DNA from: Candidatus Gottesmanbacteria bacterium
GTDB taxonomy: Bacteria; Patescibacteriota; Microgenomatia; JACOXO01
Direction: 5' to 3'
DNA: 33,828 bases
Assembly (NCBI GenBank): GCA_016182365.1
Contig: JACOXO010000038.1
Span: 1-33,828, forward strand
The notes beneath the pieces were generated by a model. That model was not told where the DNA came from. It ran no database searches and saw only the letters and a program-made list of their open reading frames with translations. A program made the position numbers and the translations under genes. This document shows, piece by piece, positions 6,382 to 14,418 of the stretch (the first letter of the stretch is position 1; each line of letters opens with the position of its first letter).

Positions 6382-6998
6382 ATTTTTAGTATTCGTATTA
6401 TCTCATTTTCGTCAACCTGAGGGAAAGATTTATAGAACTGCCCTACTGCAAAAAATTGGTCCGTAATTTTTAAAGCTGTTATCTTATTATATAACGAAGA
6501 AAGCTGTAAATATGTTTCTCTTGCTATAACAGGAACTGCCAAATGTAAAGTCTTTACCTTTTTCTTAACAAGGTATAATCCCGCGGCCCTGACAGTTGCT
6601 CCTGTTGCTACTCCATCGTCAGTTACAATAATATTTTTATTAGTTAAAGAAGGTAGTTTCCCAACGCCAAGCCTGTTTTTAAGTTCAATTACCTGGGAAT
6701 ATTTTAAATTGAAAAGTTGACTAACTTCCTTATCTTGTAAGTGGAATCTATTAATAAGATCATCCTCACTTACTCTCACTTTATCATAGGTAACAGCTCC
6801 CAATGCCAACTCCGGATTCCCTGGTAAACTTACTTTCTTAACAACTAAAGGAAAAAGTGGTTTCTCAAGGATTCTTGCAATTGCCTGTGCAATAACTATC
6901 CCTCCCCGGGTTATTCCAAAGATATAATCACACTTGGTTTTGGCAAGACCGAGACGCAAGCCAAGCATGTTTCCTGCCTCACTTCTATCCGTAAACAT
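6378..6998 (-). CDS. Predicted phosphoribosyltransferase (COG1926-like)
   Basis: 206 residues from ATG 6998. The frame stays open to 7172, but that extension reads through the hairpin repeat at 7021-7062 and through the preceding gene, and family members start with MFxDRxEAG as here. The PRPP-binding loop IIVTDDGVATGATV is at residues 123-136. The segment ITRGGIVIAQAIA (29-41) and LPGNPELALGAVT (58-70) are typical of this group. The acceptor substrate of the family is not established. It overlaps pth by four bases. Confidence 0.85.
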   Translation of the reverse strand: MFTDRSEAGNMLGLRLGLAKTKCDYIFGITRGGIVIAQAIARILEKPLFPLVVKKVSLPGNPELALGAVTYDKVRVSEDDLINRFHLQDKEVSQLFNLKYSQVIELKNRLGVGKLPSLTNKNIIVTDDGVATGATVRAAGLYLVKKKVKTLHLAVPVIARETYLQLSSLYNKITALKITDQFFAVGQFYKSFPQVDENEIIRILKI

Positions 6999-7020
6999 GT
7001 TTGTTGTCTTAGTGTTTTTT

Positions 7021-7062
7021 TCCCGACGACTTTGTGTCGGGATCCCGACCTTAGCGTCGGGA
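7021..7062. repeat. Compound GC-rich hairpin repeat, 42-bp copy
   Basis: Two successive hairpins, TCCCGAC...GTCGGGA twice, with loops containing CTTTG and CTTAGC. The whole unit starts with TCCCGAC and ends with GTCGGGA. The first 24 and last about 16 bases are the same as those of the longer copy at 23775-23855, in the same orientation and with a T-run before each. The right end supplies the last codons (Ser-Arg-Arg) and stop of the DUF4870-like gene. Confidence 0.75.
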
Positions 7063-7413
7063 CTTCTTATAATAGAATTGTTTTGCAACAAATGGACCAA
7101 TAAATATAATTGAGAACAATTCACCTCTAAAACTTCGCAAGATAAAAAGAAGCCAAAGAATAAATTCGGCAATCAGAATAAATGGGATGATAACCAAACC
7201 CATATATGAAGCGTAAAAGAGGGAAATAACAGTTGCCTGGACAAGCGTAAAAAACAATAAGGCTTGAAGGGAATGGTATTTAATATATTTACTTTTCTTT
7301 TTGGTTATTAGAAACAGGATGGATATTAACTGGGAAATTACTGGAATAGGGGCAAATAGATAGATAACAAAACTTATAAATTTTTCTTTTTGTGTAACTT
7401 TTGTATTTTTCAT
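7051..7413 (-). CDS. DUF4870/Tic20-like small membrane protein
   Basis: A 120-residue protein with three to four hydrophobic segments (about 12-35, 48-70, 72-95, 100-112). The central SKYIKYHSLQALLFF resembles the conserved H-x-x-Q-A motif of DUF4870/Tic20-like membrane proteins. Function is not established. The last residues (KKSRR) and the stop are encoded by the palindromic repeat that begins inside the gene, as also happens in the PIN gene at 23844. It lies between endonuclease Q and the phosphoribosyltransferase gene on the same strand. Confidence 0.65.
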   Translation of the reverse strand: MKNTKVTQKEKFISFVIYLFAPIPVISQLISILFLITKKKSKYIKYHSLQALLFFTLVQATVISLFYASYMGLVIIPFILIAEFILWLLFILRSFRGELFSIIFIGPFVAKQFYYKKSRR

Positions 7414-7440
7414 GACTTAATATATACGTTACACTTTTTT

Positions 7441-8772
7441 TTAAAATAATCCAAGTTGCTTTTTGGGTTCCTCCTTAGGTTTTTGTTCATCTGGCCAGAT
7501 TTTAACAACTCCAAATACACCGTCATAACCAGGTTCAATCATAATGTCTCCAGTTCTTACTCTTCTTACTGCATCGGCAATTCTTTCTCCTGCGGCCTGT
7601 TGTATTTTCTCAATAGGAGTTTTAAGAAGTAGTGTAAATTCTCCTCCTAAAGAGGCAGTGAGAGAAAGATACTCGGCCATTACCTTAGGGCTAGTAACTG
7701 GTGAACCGATACTTTCGGCAACAATCTCCATAAAAGGAACTATCATCACATAAGGAGCTCTTTTGGTGAAGGTTTTACTGGTTATATACATTCCTTTTTT
7801 CTCAAGCTTTAGGTCTTCAACACTTCTTGATGCAAGCTTATCTACCCTGTGCATAACACCAACTGTTAAGGGTTTTTTACATACAGGGCAAATTTCTCCT
7901 TTTTCCAAAGTTTCCTGAGGGGTTTGTCTTACATTGCAAAGCCTATGACCAGTATAGTGGTATTTACCTTCTTCAGGATAAAATTCAATTGTAAAAGCAA
8001 TTTTATTTTCCTTGCTTTTGCCAATAATTGCTTCTCTAATTGCCGGATAACTTAACTGTTGTAGCTCAAAAACAGTGGCTTCTCTCCCAAGTTTAGGACC
8101 AGAATGAGCATCAGAACAGGAAATAATTGTTCTGTTGTCAAGATCGGCAATCCTCCAATTCATAGCAGGATTGCTTGAGAGTCCGGTTTCCACTGCATAA
8201 ATATTTTTGTCAAACTCTCCAAAACACTCTTCAATCGAGTCAAACCCTGACTTGCTGCCAAAAAGTGAAAACCATGGAGTATAGGCGTGTGCTGGAATTA
8301 TCAAACATTTATCATCTATTGAAAAAACTAGCTCGGCAATATTTATTGAAGTCAAACCGATAATTGGCCTGCCGTCAGACATCAAATTGCATCCCCGGCG
8401 GGTTAGCGCCTTATTTATTTTATCAACAGTTTCAAATGAAGGGGCAAAGATAAGGTTGTGGATTCTCCTTTGTTTACCGCCTTGCGAATAAATACTGGAG
8501 ACTTCACCTGATAGCAAAAACATAGGTTGGTTAACACCTTGGGATACACCATCGGTGGCTTCAATTTTCTCTTTTAATGAAAAAAGTCCTGGAGATTTTT
8601 CAACTAAATTATTTATAATTTCTCTATACCAGAGAGGGTGGGTCCAATCCCCTGTTGCCATTAAATCAATCCTTTTTATCATTGCCCATTTGCCAATTTC
8701 TGGAAGTATCATTTTTTGTGATACAGCTCTAGAATACTTTGAATGTAGTTGTAAGTCAGCAATAATTCTCAT
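7441..8772 (-). CDS. Endonuclease Q family PHP-domain nuclease
   Basis: A 443-residue PHP-fold protein. Metal-binding signatures include ADLQLHSKYS (Asp6, His10), GDWTHP (41-46), HAYTPW (from His162) and SCSDAHSG (Asp221, His223). A zinc-binding region follows, GHRLC (Cys279) and CPVC (Cys295, Cys298), then KPLTVGVMHRV. This combination matches EndoQ (the TIGR00375 group), which nicks DNA 5' of deaminated bases such as uracil and hypoxanthine and at AP sites; it is best known from archaea and some bacteria. Its ATG overlaps the preceding glycosyltransferase stop by four bases. Confidence 0.88.
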   Translation of the reverse strand: MRIIADLQLHSKYSRAVSQKMILPEIGKWAMIKRIDLMATGDWTHPLWYREIINNLVEKSPGLFSLKEKIEATDGVSQGVNQPMFLLSGEVSSIYSQGGKQRRIHNLIFAPSFETVDKINKALTRRGCNLMSDGRPIIGLTSINIAELVFSIDDKCLIIPAHAYTPWFSLFGSKSGFDSIEECFGEFDKNIYAVETGLSSNPAMNWRIADLDNRTIISCSDAHSGPKLGREATVFELQQLSYPAIREAIIGKSKENKIAFTIEFYPEEGKYHYTGHRLCNVRQTPQETLEKGEICPVCKKPLTVGVMHRVDKLASRSVEDLKLEKKGMYITSKTFTKRAPYVMIVPFMEIVAESIGSPVTSPKVMAEYLSLTASLGGEFTLLLKTPIEKIQQAAGERIADAVRRVRTGDIMIEPGYDGVFGVVKIWPDEQKPKEEPKKQLGLF

Positions 8773-9527
8773 TTTGACTCGTGTACCTGTCCTCCCATAG
8801 GATACACAAAAATTTGCTTTTTAGGAACCCCCATAATTAAAGTGTAAATTGCAATACCTACGTATTTAAAAAAAGTCTTAAACCAACCTTCACTTCTAAA
8901 CCGTCTTAAAGAAAACTGAATCCGAAGATCCCTATAAATATCTAGCCTTATCCGCATATTCCCGGCTCTTAAACTAAAATCATAATCATCAATTACATTT
9001 ACTCTAGGGTCAAATCCGCCTACTTTAAAAAATACATCTTTAGCAACAATTGTATTAAATCCGATACAAAGGGGTCTTCCGATTAATTTTGCCCCATCCA
9101 TTGTCATATTAACAACATAAGAAATAAATGACTCATAAATTCCACTCTTGTCTCCTTTAACATAAGTTGTACAAAATTGGCTTTTTTTTGTATTAATCCT
9201 CTCCCAGATGTTAACAAGGTAATTTGGGTTGCAGACAATATCAGCATCAAAAAAAACAAAACATTGTCCTTTAGCGTGCCTTGCGCCCATATTTCTCTGG
9301 CTTGCCGAACTGCGCTGTGGAGATATAAGAAGTCTCAGGTTTATATTCTGTTTGGAAAACTTACCGCTGTAGGCTTTGACAATTTTTGCTGTTTTATCTT
9401 CACTCTTTCCATCAATTACAATTATTTCAAAATTATTAGACGTCTGTGCATATAAAGAGTTTAGTAAATTTGGCAGATACTTTTCTTCATTTAAGGTAGG
9501 AATAATTACGGAAAAATAAGGGCTCAT
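8769..9527 (-). CDS. Family 2 glycosyltransferase
   Basis: 252 residues with a GT-A fold start (FSVIIPTLNEEKYLPNLL), the nucleotide-sugar/metal DxD-type motif in FFDADI (about 92-97), VGGFDPR and an acidic DDYDFSLR that would hold the catalytic base. A hydrophobic C-terminal segment and YPMGG end the protein. It closely resembles the gene at 10224-10994, which shares FSVIIPTLNEE, FFDAD, VGGFD and YPMGG, so they are paralogues. Its start overlaps the preceding gene by four bases. Sugar donor and acceptor are unknown; membrane lipid or surface glycan synthesis is likely. Confidence 0.88.
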   Translation of the reverse strand: MSPYFSVIIPTLNEEKYLPNLLNSLYAQTSNNFEIIVIDGKSEDKTAKIVKAYSGKFSKQNINLRLLISPQRSSASQRNMGARHAKGQCFVFFDADIVCNPNYLVNIWERINTKKSQFCTTYVKGDKSGIYESFISYVVNMTMDGAKLIGRPLCIGFNTIVAKDVFFKVGGFDPRVNVIDDYDFSLRAGNMRIRLDIYRDLRIQFSLRRFRSEGWFKTFFKYVGIAIYTLIMGVPKKQIFVYPMGGQVHESK

Positions 9528-10252
9528 TTGTTTTTGGTAAACCCAGCACCATCTTGGTGCTGGGTAAAGTAAAATCTGGCAAAATAGGCATTTTTTACAA
9601 AATCAACCGGTTTTTCAGCTGTAATTACCTGATTTAAAAAATCTCTGGTCTCGCGAAGAATAAGCTTTACAACTAGTCTGAAGGGTTGTTTCTCGTATTT
9701 GAGATCGTGCTTTATACCGTTAAACTTAAAAACTTTTACTCTTTTATTTTTAAAAAGATAATTAAGTTTAAGTTCTAATCCATATCCTATATTTTTAAAC
9801 TGATTAAGATAAGGGAGAAGGTCTTTTCTGAAATATGCCCTTTCCCCAGAAACAGGCCGGAAAAACTCATCAAAAGTATAGTTTCTGTAGTAACCAACTA
9901 CAGAATCATAACTACCGTCAACCAAAGGCTCAGTTAAATCGTAAATTGTCTGGTTGTTTATTCCTTTAAGGTCGCCGTCTATAAATACAACGATATCTGC
10001 ATTGGTTGATTTAATTCCTGTTATTATTGCGTTGGATTTCCCTGAATTTTTTGGATGGATTATCAACTTTACTGATTTAAATTTCTTTGTCAAGACAACA
10101 GTATTATCTTTTGAACCATCATCAATACAGATAATTTCATTAAGCTGTTTGCATCTGGTTAAAGCATTAAGTACTCCGTAAACATTTTTCTCCTCGTTAT
10201 ATACTGGTACAATTGCCGCAATTTTATATTTTTTCCCGTTTTTTAAGCTCAT
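9524..10252 (-). CDS. Family 2 glycosyltransferase, dolichyl-phosphate-mannose synthase-like
   Basis: The start chosen is ATG 10252, because GGAGG lies a few bases upstream; an in-frame ATG at 10279 would add nine residues. The product has a GT-A start (IAAIVPVYNEEKNVYGVL), IDDGSKDNT, NSGKSNAI and a DxD motif in VFIDGDL, the pattern of polyprenyl-phosphate sugar transferases. The C-terminus (TQHQDGAGF) is encoded by a perfect hairpin at 9541-9565, suggesting a repeat-derived tail. It lies between the two paralogous glycosyltransferases with overlaps at both ends, so the three are likely one pathway. Confidence 0.85.
   Translation of the reverse strand: MSLKNGKKYKIAAIVPVYNEEKNVYGVLNALTRCKQLNEIICIDDGSKDNTVVLTKKFKSVKLIIHPKNSGKSNAIITGIKSTNADIVVFIDGDLKGINNQTIYDLTEPLVDGSYDSVVGYYRNYTFDEFFRPVSGERAYFRKDLLPYLNQFKNIGYGLELKLNYLFKNKRVKVFKFNGIKHDLKYEKQPFRLVVKLILRETRDFLNQVITAEKPVDFVKNAYFARFYFTQHQDGAGFTKNK
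9541..9565. repeat. Perfect 10-bp hairpin in the 3' end of a glycosyltransferase gene
   Basis: ACCCAGCACC (9541-9550), a 5-base loop and GGTGCTGGGT (9556-9565). It is GC-rich relative to the gene and in frame. No T-run follows on the minus strand, so it is not a typical terminator, and the next gene starts within 20 bases. Confidence 0.65.
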
Positions 10253-10994
10253 AATGTCCTCCACCCATAGGATAATCAAAAAGTTTATTATAAATTGGCC
10301 CCTTAAACAAAATGTGGTAAAGAGAAAGCGAGTGTTTTATACCCAACCCTATTCTTCCCTCCTTATTCACTCTTCTTAAACTCATTACCTGATTTAATGA
10401 TTCTACAACATCAAGCCTGTAACCTAATTTTGAAACTTGTTGGGCAAAAAGATGATCCTCAGCCATAAAGGTTTTACTATCAAATCCTCCCACTTTTTCA
10501 AAAACTTCTCTTAGAACAACGATATTGTGTCCGGAAACCAAATATTTAGGGGTAAACTGGGAGGTATATACCAGTACATTCCACAAAGTCATCCAGGAAT
10601 GGTCAATAATAGAATCATTATCAGGAACAATCCAGGTTGTGGCAAAAGCAGAATCGTTTTTAATAACAAAGTTGGCAAGATCGAAGAAGTGGTTTTTTGC
10701 AATAAATACGTCTGCATCAAAAAAAACAAGATATTTGCCTTTTGCATATCTTGCTGCCCTGTTTCTCTGATAGGAGACATTGCGTTTTTGGCTGGTGTAC
10801 CATTTAAGCTGTTTTATTTTTTTCTTGTATTTTTTATATACCTTATATGTTGCATCATATGAATTGCCATCACAGATAATTACTTCAAAATCTTTAAACG
10901 ATTGCCTACTTAGTGAGTTAAGAAGTTTTCCTAAAAAAAATTCCTCATTTAGAGTTGGAATAATTACGGAAAAGAATGGCTTATTTTTAATCAT
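10224..10994 (-). CDS. Family 2 glycosyltransferase
   Basis: 256 residues: FSVIIPTLNEEFFLGKLL at the start, IICDGNSYDAT, FFDADVF (DxD-type), VGGFDSK and AEDHLFAQQ (candidate catalytic base), ending in YPMGG and a charged tail. It is a paralogue of the gene at 8769-9527. It overlaps the next gene by 29 bases, and the codons for its GGG segment form that gene's Shine-Dalgarno site. It is the first of a likely GT-GT-GT-EndoQ transcription unit. Substrate unknown. Confidence 0.88.
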   Translation of the reverse strand: MIKNKPFFSVIIPTLNEEFFLGKLLNSLSRQSFKDFEVIICDGNSYDATYKVYKKYKKKIKQLKWYTSQKRNVSYQRNRAARYAKGKYLVFFDADVFIAKNHFFDLANFVIKNDSAFATTWIVPDNDSIIDHSWMTLWNVLVYTSQFTPKYLVSGHNIVVLREVFEKVGGFDSKTFMAEDHLFAQQVSKLGYRLDVVESLNQVMSLRRVNKEGRIGLGIKHSLSLYHILFKGPIYNKLFDYPMGGGHYELKKREKI

Positions 10995-10997
10995 AAA

Positions 10998-13463
10998 CTA
11001 AAAAGATGATTTGTTCTTAGGAATGATATACGCTATTTTAACAAATTCCAGCAATAATATGATAACTACAGGTACTATAAGTATATACCCCCACCACCCC
11101 AAAGGTATAATTGTAGTCTCTAAAAACCCTCTTAGAGTGGGATTATAAATAGGCAGAATCTGAAAACATAAGCCCACAATAACGGCAATAAGTAAATAAG
11201 TATTTGCAAATATTCCGCTTTTATAAATCGGTGTTTTTAATGTCCTTAGGCTGAAAACATACAAAAGCATGGTTATACCAAGGCTGGTAAACACAACTGT
11301 TCTTGCAAAAGTAAGATCATTGGTTTTATTTAAAGTAAATATAAAAAGTCCAAGGAGCAAAATTCCTGTGGATATGGAGACCAAAGCCATCGTAAACTTC
11401 ATAAGGTTGTCAAAAAGCTGAGTTTTTACTGAAATTGGTGGGTAATCTAGTAAGTTTTTTTGTTTAGGATCAACAGTCAATGCCAGATTAGGGAAACCGT
11501 CAGTTACTATATTGATCCAAAGTATCTGAGAAGCAATTACAGGGAGAGGAACCCCAGCTATAAGAGAACTTAAAACCAGGACAATTTCAGAAAATGATCC
11601 TGCCATCAGGAAAAATATCACTTTTTTAATATTCTGGTAAATTCCCCTGCCCTCTTCTATTGAGTCAACGATTGTGGCAAAGTTGGAATCAAGAAGCACC
11701 ATGTCAGCAGTTTGCCTGGCAACATCTGTAGCTCCGGCAACAACTATACCTATATTTGCAGCTTTTATAGCTGGAGCGTCATTGACTCCATCGCCAACCA
11801 ATGCCACTACTTCGCCATTTTTTTGCAAAGCCTGGACTATCTTAAGTTTTTGGCTAGGACTGACTCTGGCAAAAAGGACTACTCCGTTTACCCTATCAGC
11901 AAGTTGTGAATCAGATAATTTCTCAATCTCCTCACCTTCTAGGATCTGGGATCCCTTTACTGCTATTGCCAGTTTTTTTAGAACTGCGATTGAAGTTGTT
12001 GCATAATCTCCTGTTATCACTTTGGTTTTAATTCCTGCTTTATGGGTTTTAATAAGTGCATCTTTAACTGAACTTCTAACAGGATCTGTGATTCCAACTA
12101 AACCGGTAAACTGAAGACTATTAACATCATGGTCCGTCAGTCTCTTAAGTTTAGTTGTTTTGTATGCAAATGCCAGGAGCCTTAAACCTTGAGCTCCCCA
12201 TTCATCTGCTTTGTCCATCCATTTTCTTTTCTCCTGTTTTGCTAAACGGGAGCGGTGAATGATAACTTCAGGAGCACCTTTTACATAGATAATATTGTCG
12301 CTATTATTAACTAGAACTGCTTGGTATTTTCTAGTTGAATCAAAAGGTATTTCTTTTATTCTTTTATGATCTTTCTCTAAATTTTGCGGATCCAGATTAT
12401 TTTTTTGGGCAAAATCCCACAGGGAAATTTCCAGGGCATCCTCGCGGTTATTTGCAAATACTGAAGCTTCTAAAGCTTTACTTTTATCAGAAAACATTGT
12501 TTTCACAACACTCATCACCCCCAAAGTTAAGGTGCCGGTTTTATCTGTTGCAATAATTGTTGTTGAACCTAAAGCTTCAGCTGCCATAAGTTTCCTAACC
12601 AAGGCTTTTCTTTTTAATATCCTTTGCATGCCAAGAGCAAGAATTGCTGTCAAAGAAACTGCCATGCCTTCAGGAATTGAGGCAACAGCCAAGGCAACAG
12701 AGGTGGAAAACATTTCCATAAATGATTTTCCAGTTAATATTCCGAGTGTAAATACTAAGAAACACACGCCTAAGAAAACAAGGGCTATAAATTTAGCAAA
12801 TTCATTAATTTTAATCTGTAGTGGTGTAGCCTCTTCAGCAGTTGTTGAAAGTTCAGAGGCGATTTTTCCAAACTCGCTAGTCTTTCCGGTTTTGCTAACT
12901 ATCATTTTTCCTCTTCCGGCTATAACTGTTGTACCCATAAATAGCTGACAGCTTTTAGGAATATTATTCTCATTTTGGGTTGCTGTTTTAGTAACAGGTA
13001 CACTCTCCCCGGTTAAAACAGATTCATTAACAAGAAGATTAACTGTATGAAAGGTGTAGCCGTCAGCTGCTATCCTGTCCCCGGGAGCAAGTAGAATCAC
13101 ATCACCCGGAACAATATTCCCTACATCAATTGTAACAACCTCATTGTCACGTAAAACCCTCGTCTTAGGATTTAATATTTGCTTTAAGGAATATAGGGCG
13201 TGCTGGGCTTTTCTCTCCTGATAAAATCCCAGAATCGTATTTAACAAAACTGCAGCAAAAATGATGATTGCATCTTTAATATCTGTAAGAACCAAACTTA
13301 CAACAGCGGCAAAAAGAAGGATGTAAATAAGAGGGCTTTTTATCTGGTCAGCAAGGATAATTAGATCTCCGACAGGTTTTTTGTGGGGAAGGATATTCTT
13401 ACCGGATTGTTTAAGTAGATTTTCAGCCTGGCCAGAAGTTAATCCCTGATACTTTTTTTCCAT
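10998..13463 (-). CDS. P-type (P2, Ca2+-type) cation-transporting ATPase
   Basis: 821 residues. The N-terminal cation-ATPase domain (GLTSGQAENLLKQSG) is followed by the A-domain TGES (151-154), the membrane motif PEGM (264-267), the phosphorylation site DKTGT with Asp307, KGAPEV (395-400) in the nucleotide domain, and GDGVNDAP (557-564). The C-terminal transport helices contain NIVTDG. This is the P2 layout of SERCA/PMCA-like pumps; Ca2+ export is the most likely activity, although related pumps carry other cations. TACAAT (13475-13470) lies six bases before the ATG, pointing to a leaderless mRNA. It is followed at four bases by the glycosyltransferase gene. Confidence 0.9.
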   Translation of the reverse strand: MEKKYQGLTSGQAENLLKQSGKNILPHKKPVGDLIILADQIKSPLIYILLFAAVVSLVLTDIKDAIIIFAAVLLNTILGFYQERKAQHALYSLKQILNPKTRVLRDNEVVTIDVGNIVPGDVILLAPGDRIAADGYTFHTVNLLVNESVLTGESVPVTKTATQNENNIPKSCQLFMGTTVIAGRGKMIVSKTGKTSEFGKIASELSTTAEEATPLQIKINEFAKFIALVFLGVCFLVFTLGILTGKSFMEMFSTSVALAVASIPEGMAVSLTAILALGMQRILKRKALVRKLMAAEALGSTTIIATDKTGTLTLGVMSVVKTMFSDKSKALEASVFANNREDALEISLWDFAQKNNLDPQNLEKDHKRIKEIPFDSTRKYQAVLVNNSDNIIYVKGAPEVIIHRSRLAKQEKRKWMDKADEWGAQGLRLLAFAYKTTKLKRLTDHDVNSLQFTGLVGITDPVRSSVKDALIKTHKAGIKTKVITGDYATTSIAVLKKLAIAVKGSQILEGEEIEKLSDSQLADRVNGVVLFARVSPSQKLKIVQALQKNGEVVALVGDGVNDAPAIKAANIGIVVAGATDVARQTADMVLLDSNFATIVDSIEEGRGIYQNIKKVIFFLMAGSFSEIVLVLSSLIAGVPLPVIASQILWINIVTDGFPNLALTVDPKQKNLLDYPPISVKTQLFDNLMKFTMALVSISTGILLLGLFIFTLNKTNDLTFARTVVFTSLGITMLLYVFSLRTLKTPIYKSGIFANTYLLIAVIVGLCFQILPIYNPTLRGFLETTIIPLGWWGYILIVPVVIILLLEFVKIAYIIPKNKSSF

Positions 13464-13475
13464 AAATCCATTGTA
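13464..13475 (-). promoter_or_regulatory. -10-like TACAAT six bases before the ATPase ATG
   Basis: TACAAT (13475-13470 on the minus strand) and six bases precede the ATG at 13463, placing the predicted transcription start on the start codon. A good -35 at 17 bases is not seen. Confidence 0.45.
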
Positions 13476-13553
13476 GCATGGGAAATTACGTCAAAGGTTT
13501 ACACACCCCAGGTATTATGCAACTATGTAAGTATAATATAAAACTCGTTTTGT

Positions 13554-13826
13554 TTAAAAATCTAAATAAGGATTTGAAACTTTTATTACAGGTAATAAAA
13601 TAACCTCATCACGATATTCTTTGATCGCTGTCCAATATCGATGATTGCCATGAATAATCAAAATACTACCATTATCAAAACAGGCTTCAATAGGAGAAGT
13701 AGAAGTATTTAGTTTGCCGTCAAATGGTTGAGTAGGAGTGAGATTTGATAACGGCATTTGCACAGCTTTTCCTATAGAAGTTAGTCGAAATTCATTTTTA
13801 TAATTAACTGGGTTTTCTTTTCTCAT
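13554..13826 (-). CDS. Small ParB/sulfiredoxin-fold-like protein
   Basis: A 90-residue protein. The second half (SILIIHGNHRYWTAIKEY, then VILLPVIKV) resembles the ParB N-terminal/Srx-like fold, where a G-x-H/R-R motif binds nucleotide, preceded by a PLSNLTPTQPF strand-turn as in that family. It has no DNA-binding helix-turn-helix, so it is not a full ParB. TATAAT (13838-13833) is exactly six bases before the ATG, again suggesting a leaderless transcript. Function unknown. Confidence 0.55.
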   Translation of the reverse strand: MRKENPVNYKNEFRLTSIGKAVQMPLSNLTPTQPFDGKLNTSTSPIEACFDNGSILIIHGNHRYWTAIKEYRDEVILLPVIKVSNPYLDF

Positions 13827-13838
13827 GTGATAATTATA
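13827..13838 (-). promoter_or_regulatory. -10 TATAAT six bases before the 13826 start
   Basis: A perfect TATAAT (13838-13833) with six bases to the ATG. No convincing -35 is seen at 17 bases, where the sequence is T-rich. Confidence 0.5.
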
Positions 13839-13896
13839 GCAAAAATCTTAAAAAAGCTATAGGTTATTTTACAGGTGACGGTGAGGAAGTTAGAGT

Positions 13897-14190
13897 TTAC
13901 TTTGGAGTCCAATACTGTAATTCAACAATATTCCCTTCAGGGTCAGTCATGTAGATATAAGTGGATGTTCCTTTTTTATATTCTTTGGATACCACTTTTC
14001 CAACTTTCTTTCCTCCGTGTTCAATCGCTTTTTTCAGAACTAGCTCAATATCATCTACTTGAAAAGCAATATGTCCGTACCCTTCTCTATTTGCTACTGT
14101 AGTCCCGACATTACACCCTCCAGGTGTAACAGGTTCACACCTTCCCCTTTTACATATTTTGTTGGATTGAAAAAATGAACGCCCTATTGT
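13897..14190 (-). pseudogene. Truncated VOC (glyoxalase/bleomycin-resistance) family gene
   Basis: The minus-strand frame ending at TAA 13897 encodes the C-terminal half of a VOC domain: EGYGHIAFQVDDIELVLKKA, then GGKKVGKVV, and TDPEGNIVELQYW, where the metal-ligand Glu is usual. The N-terminal half is missing. The frame runs upstream only into non-homologous residues, then a stop codon near 14207, and it has no plausible start. A repeat palindrome (14111-14129) sits about where homology stops, encoding EPVTPGGCNVG. The plus-strand gene at 14175 occupies the space where the rest would lie. This looks like a remnant left by a deletion or replacement. Confidence 0.7.
14111..14129. repeat. Palindromic repeat TTACACC/GGTGTAA, copy 2
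   Basis: TTACACC (14111-14117), a 5-base loop and GGTGTAA (14123-14129), a perfect 7-bp stem. It matches the reverse complement of the repeat at 2671-2686. It lies at the breakpoint of the VOC remnant. Confidence 0.6.
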
Positions 14191-14414
14191 ATAAAGTAAA
14201 TACTATGAAATCAGTAGTTGATGAGTTAGCTGGAAGCTTAACTAAATATACTAAACCTTCAAAACTTGGTAAGCCTTTTTCTGAAATAATGCGGGTTACT
14301 AAAAAGAGGGTTGCTAGAAAATTGGCTCTAGAAAATCTTGAAGAAGATAGTTTAAAAGCTCAGCAATTTGAAAAGCTGGACAAAAAGAAGATTAAATGGG
14401 TAGATAAAATCTAA
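14175..14414 (+). CDS. Small antitoxin-like protein without a partner
   Basis: A 79-residue charged, helical protein. The segment VVDELAGSLTKYTKPSKLG resembles the toxin-binding region of some VapB-type antitoxins, but no PIN or other toxin gene follows; the next gene is the ligase on the opposite strand. An internal ATG at 14205 would begin directly before this segment. It is divergent from, and overlaps the upstream edge of, the VOC remnant. The assignment is tentative. Confidence 0.4.
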   Translation: MNALLYKVNTMKSVVDELAGSLTKYTKPSKLGKPFSEIMRVTKKRVARKLALENLEEDSLKAQQFEKLDKKKIKWVDKI

Positions 14415-14418
14415 TATT

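Noticed and set aside
6999-7172. Longer start of the phosphoribosyltransferase gene at 7172
   Set aside because: The extra 58 residues read through the palindromic repeat and the preceding gene in another frame. The family start MFTDRSEAG is at 6998.
11674-12948. Plus-strand open frames inside the P-type ATPase gene
   Set aside because: They are complements of well-conserved ATPase codons and have no supporting motifs.
13875-14102. Plus-strand open frame opposite the VOC remnant
   Set aside because: It has no recognisable features, and the minus strand clearly encodes VOC motifs over the same bases.
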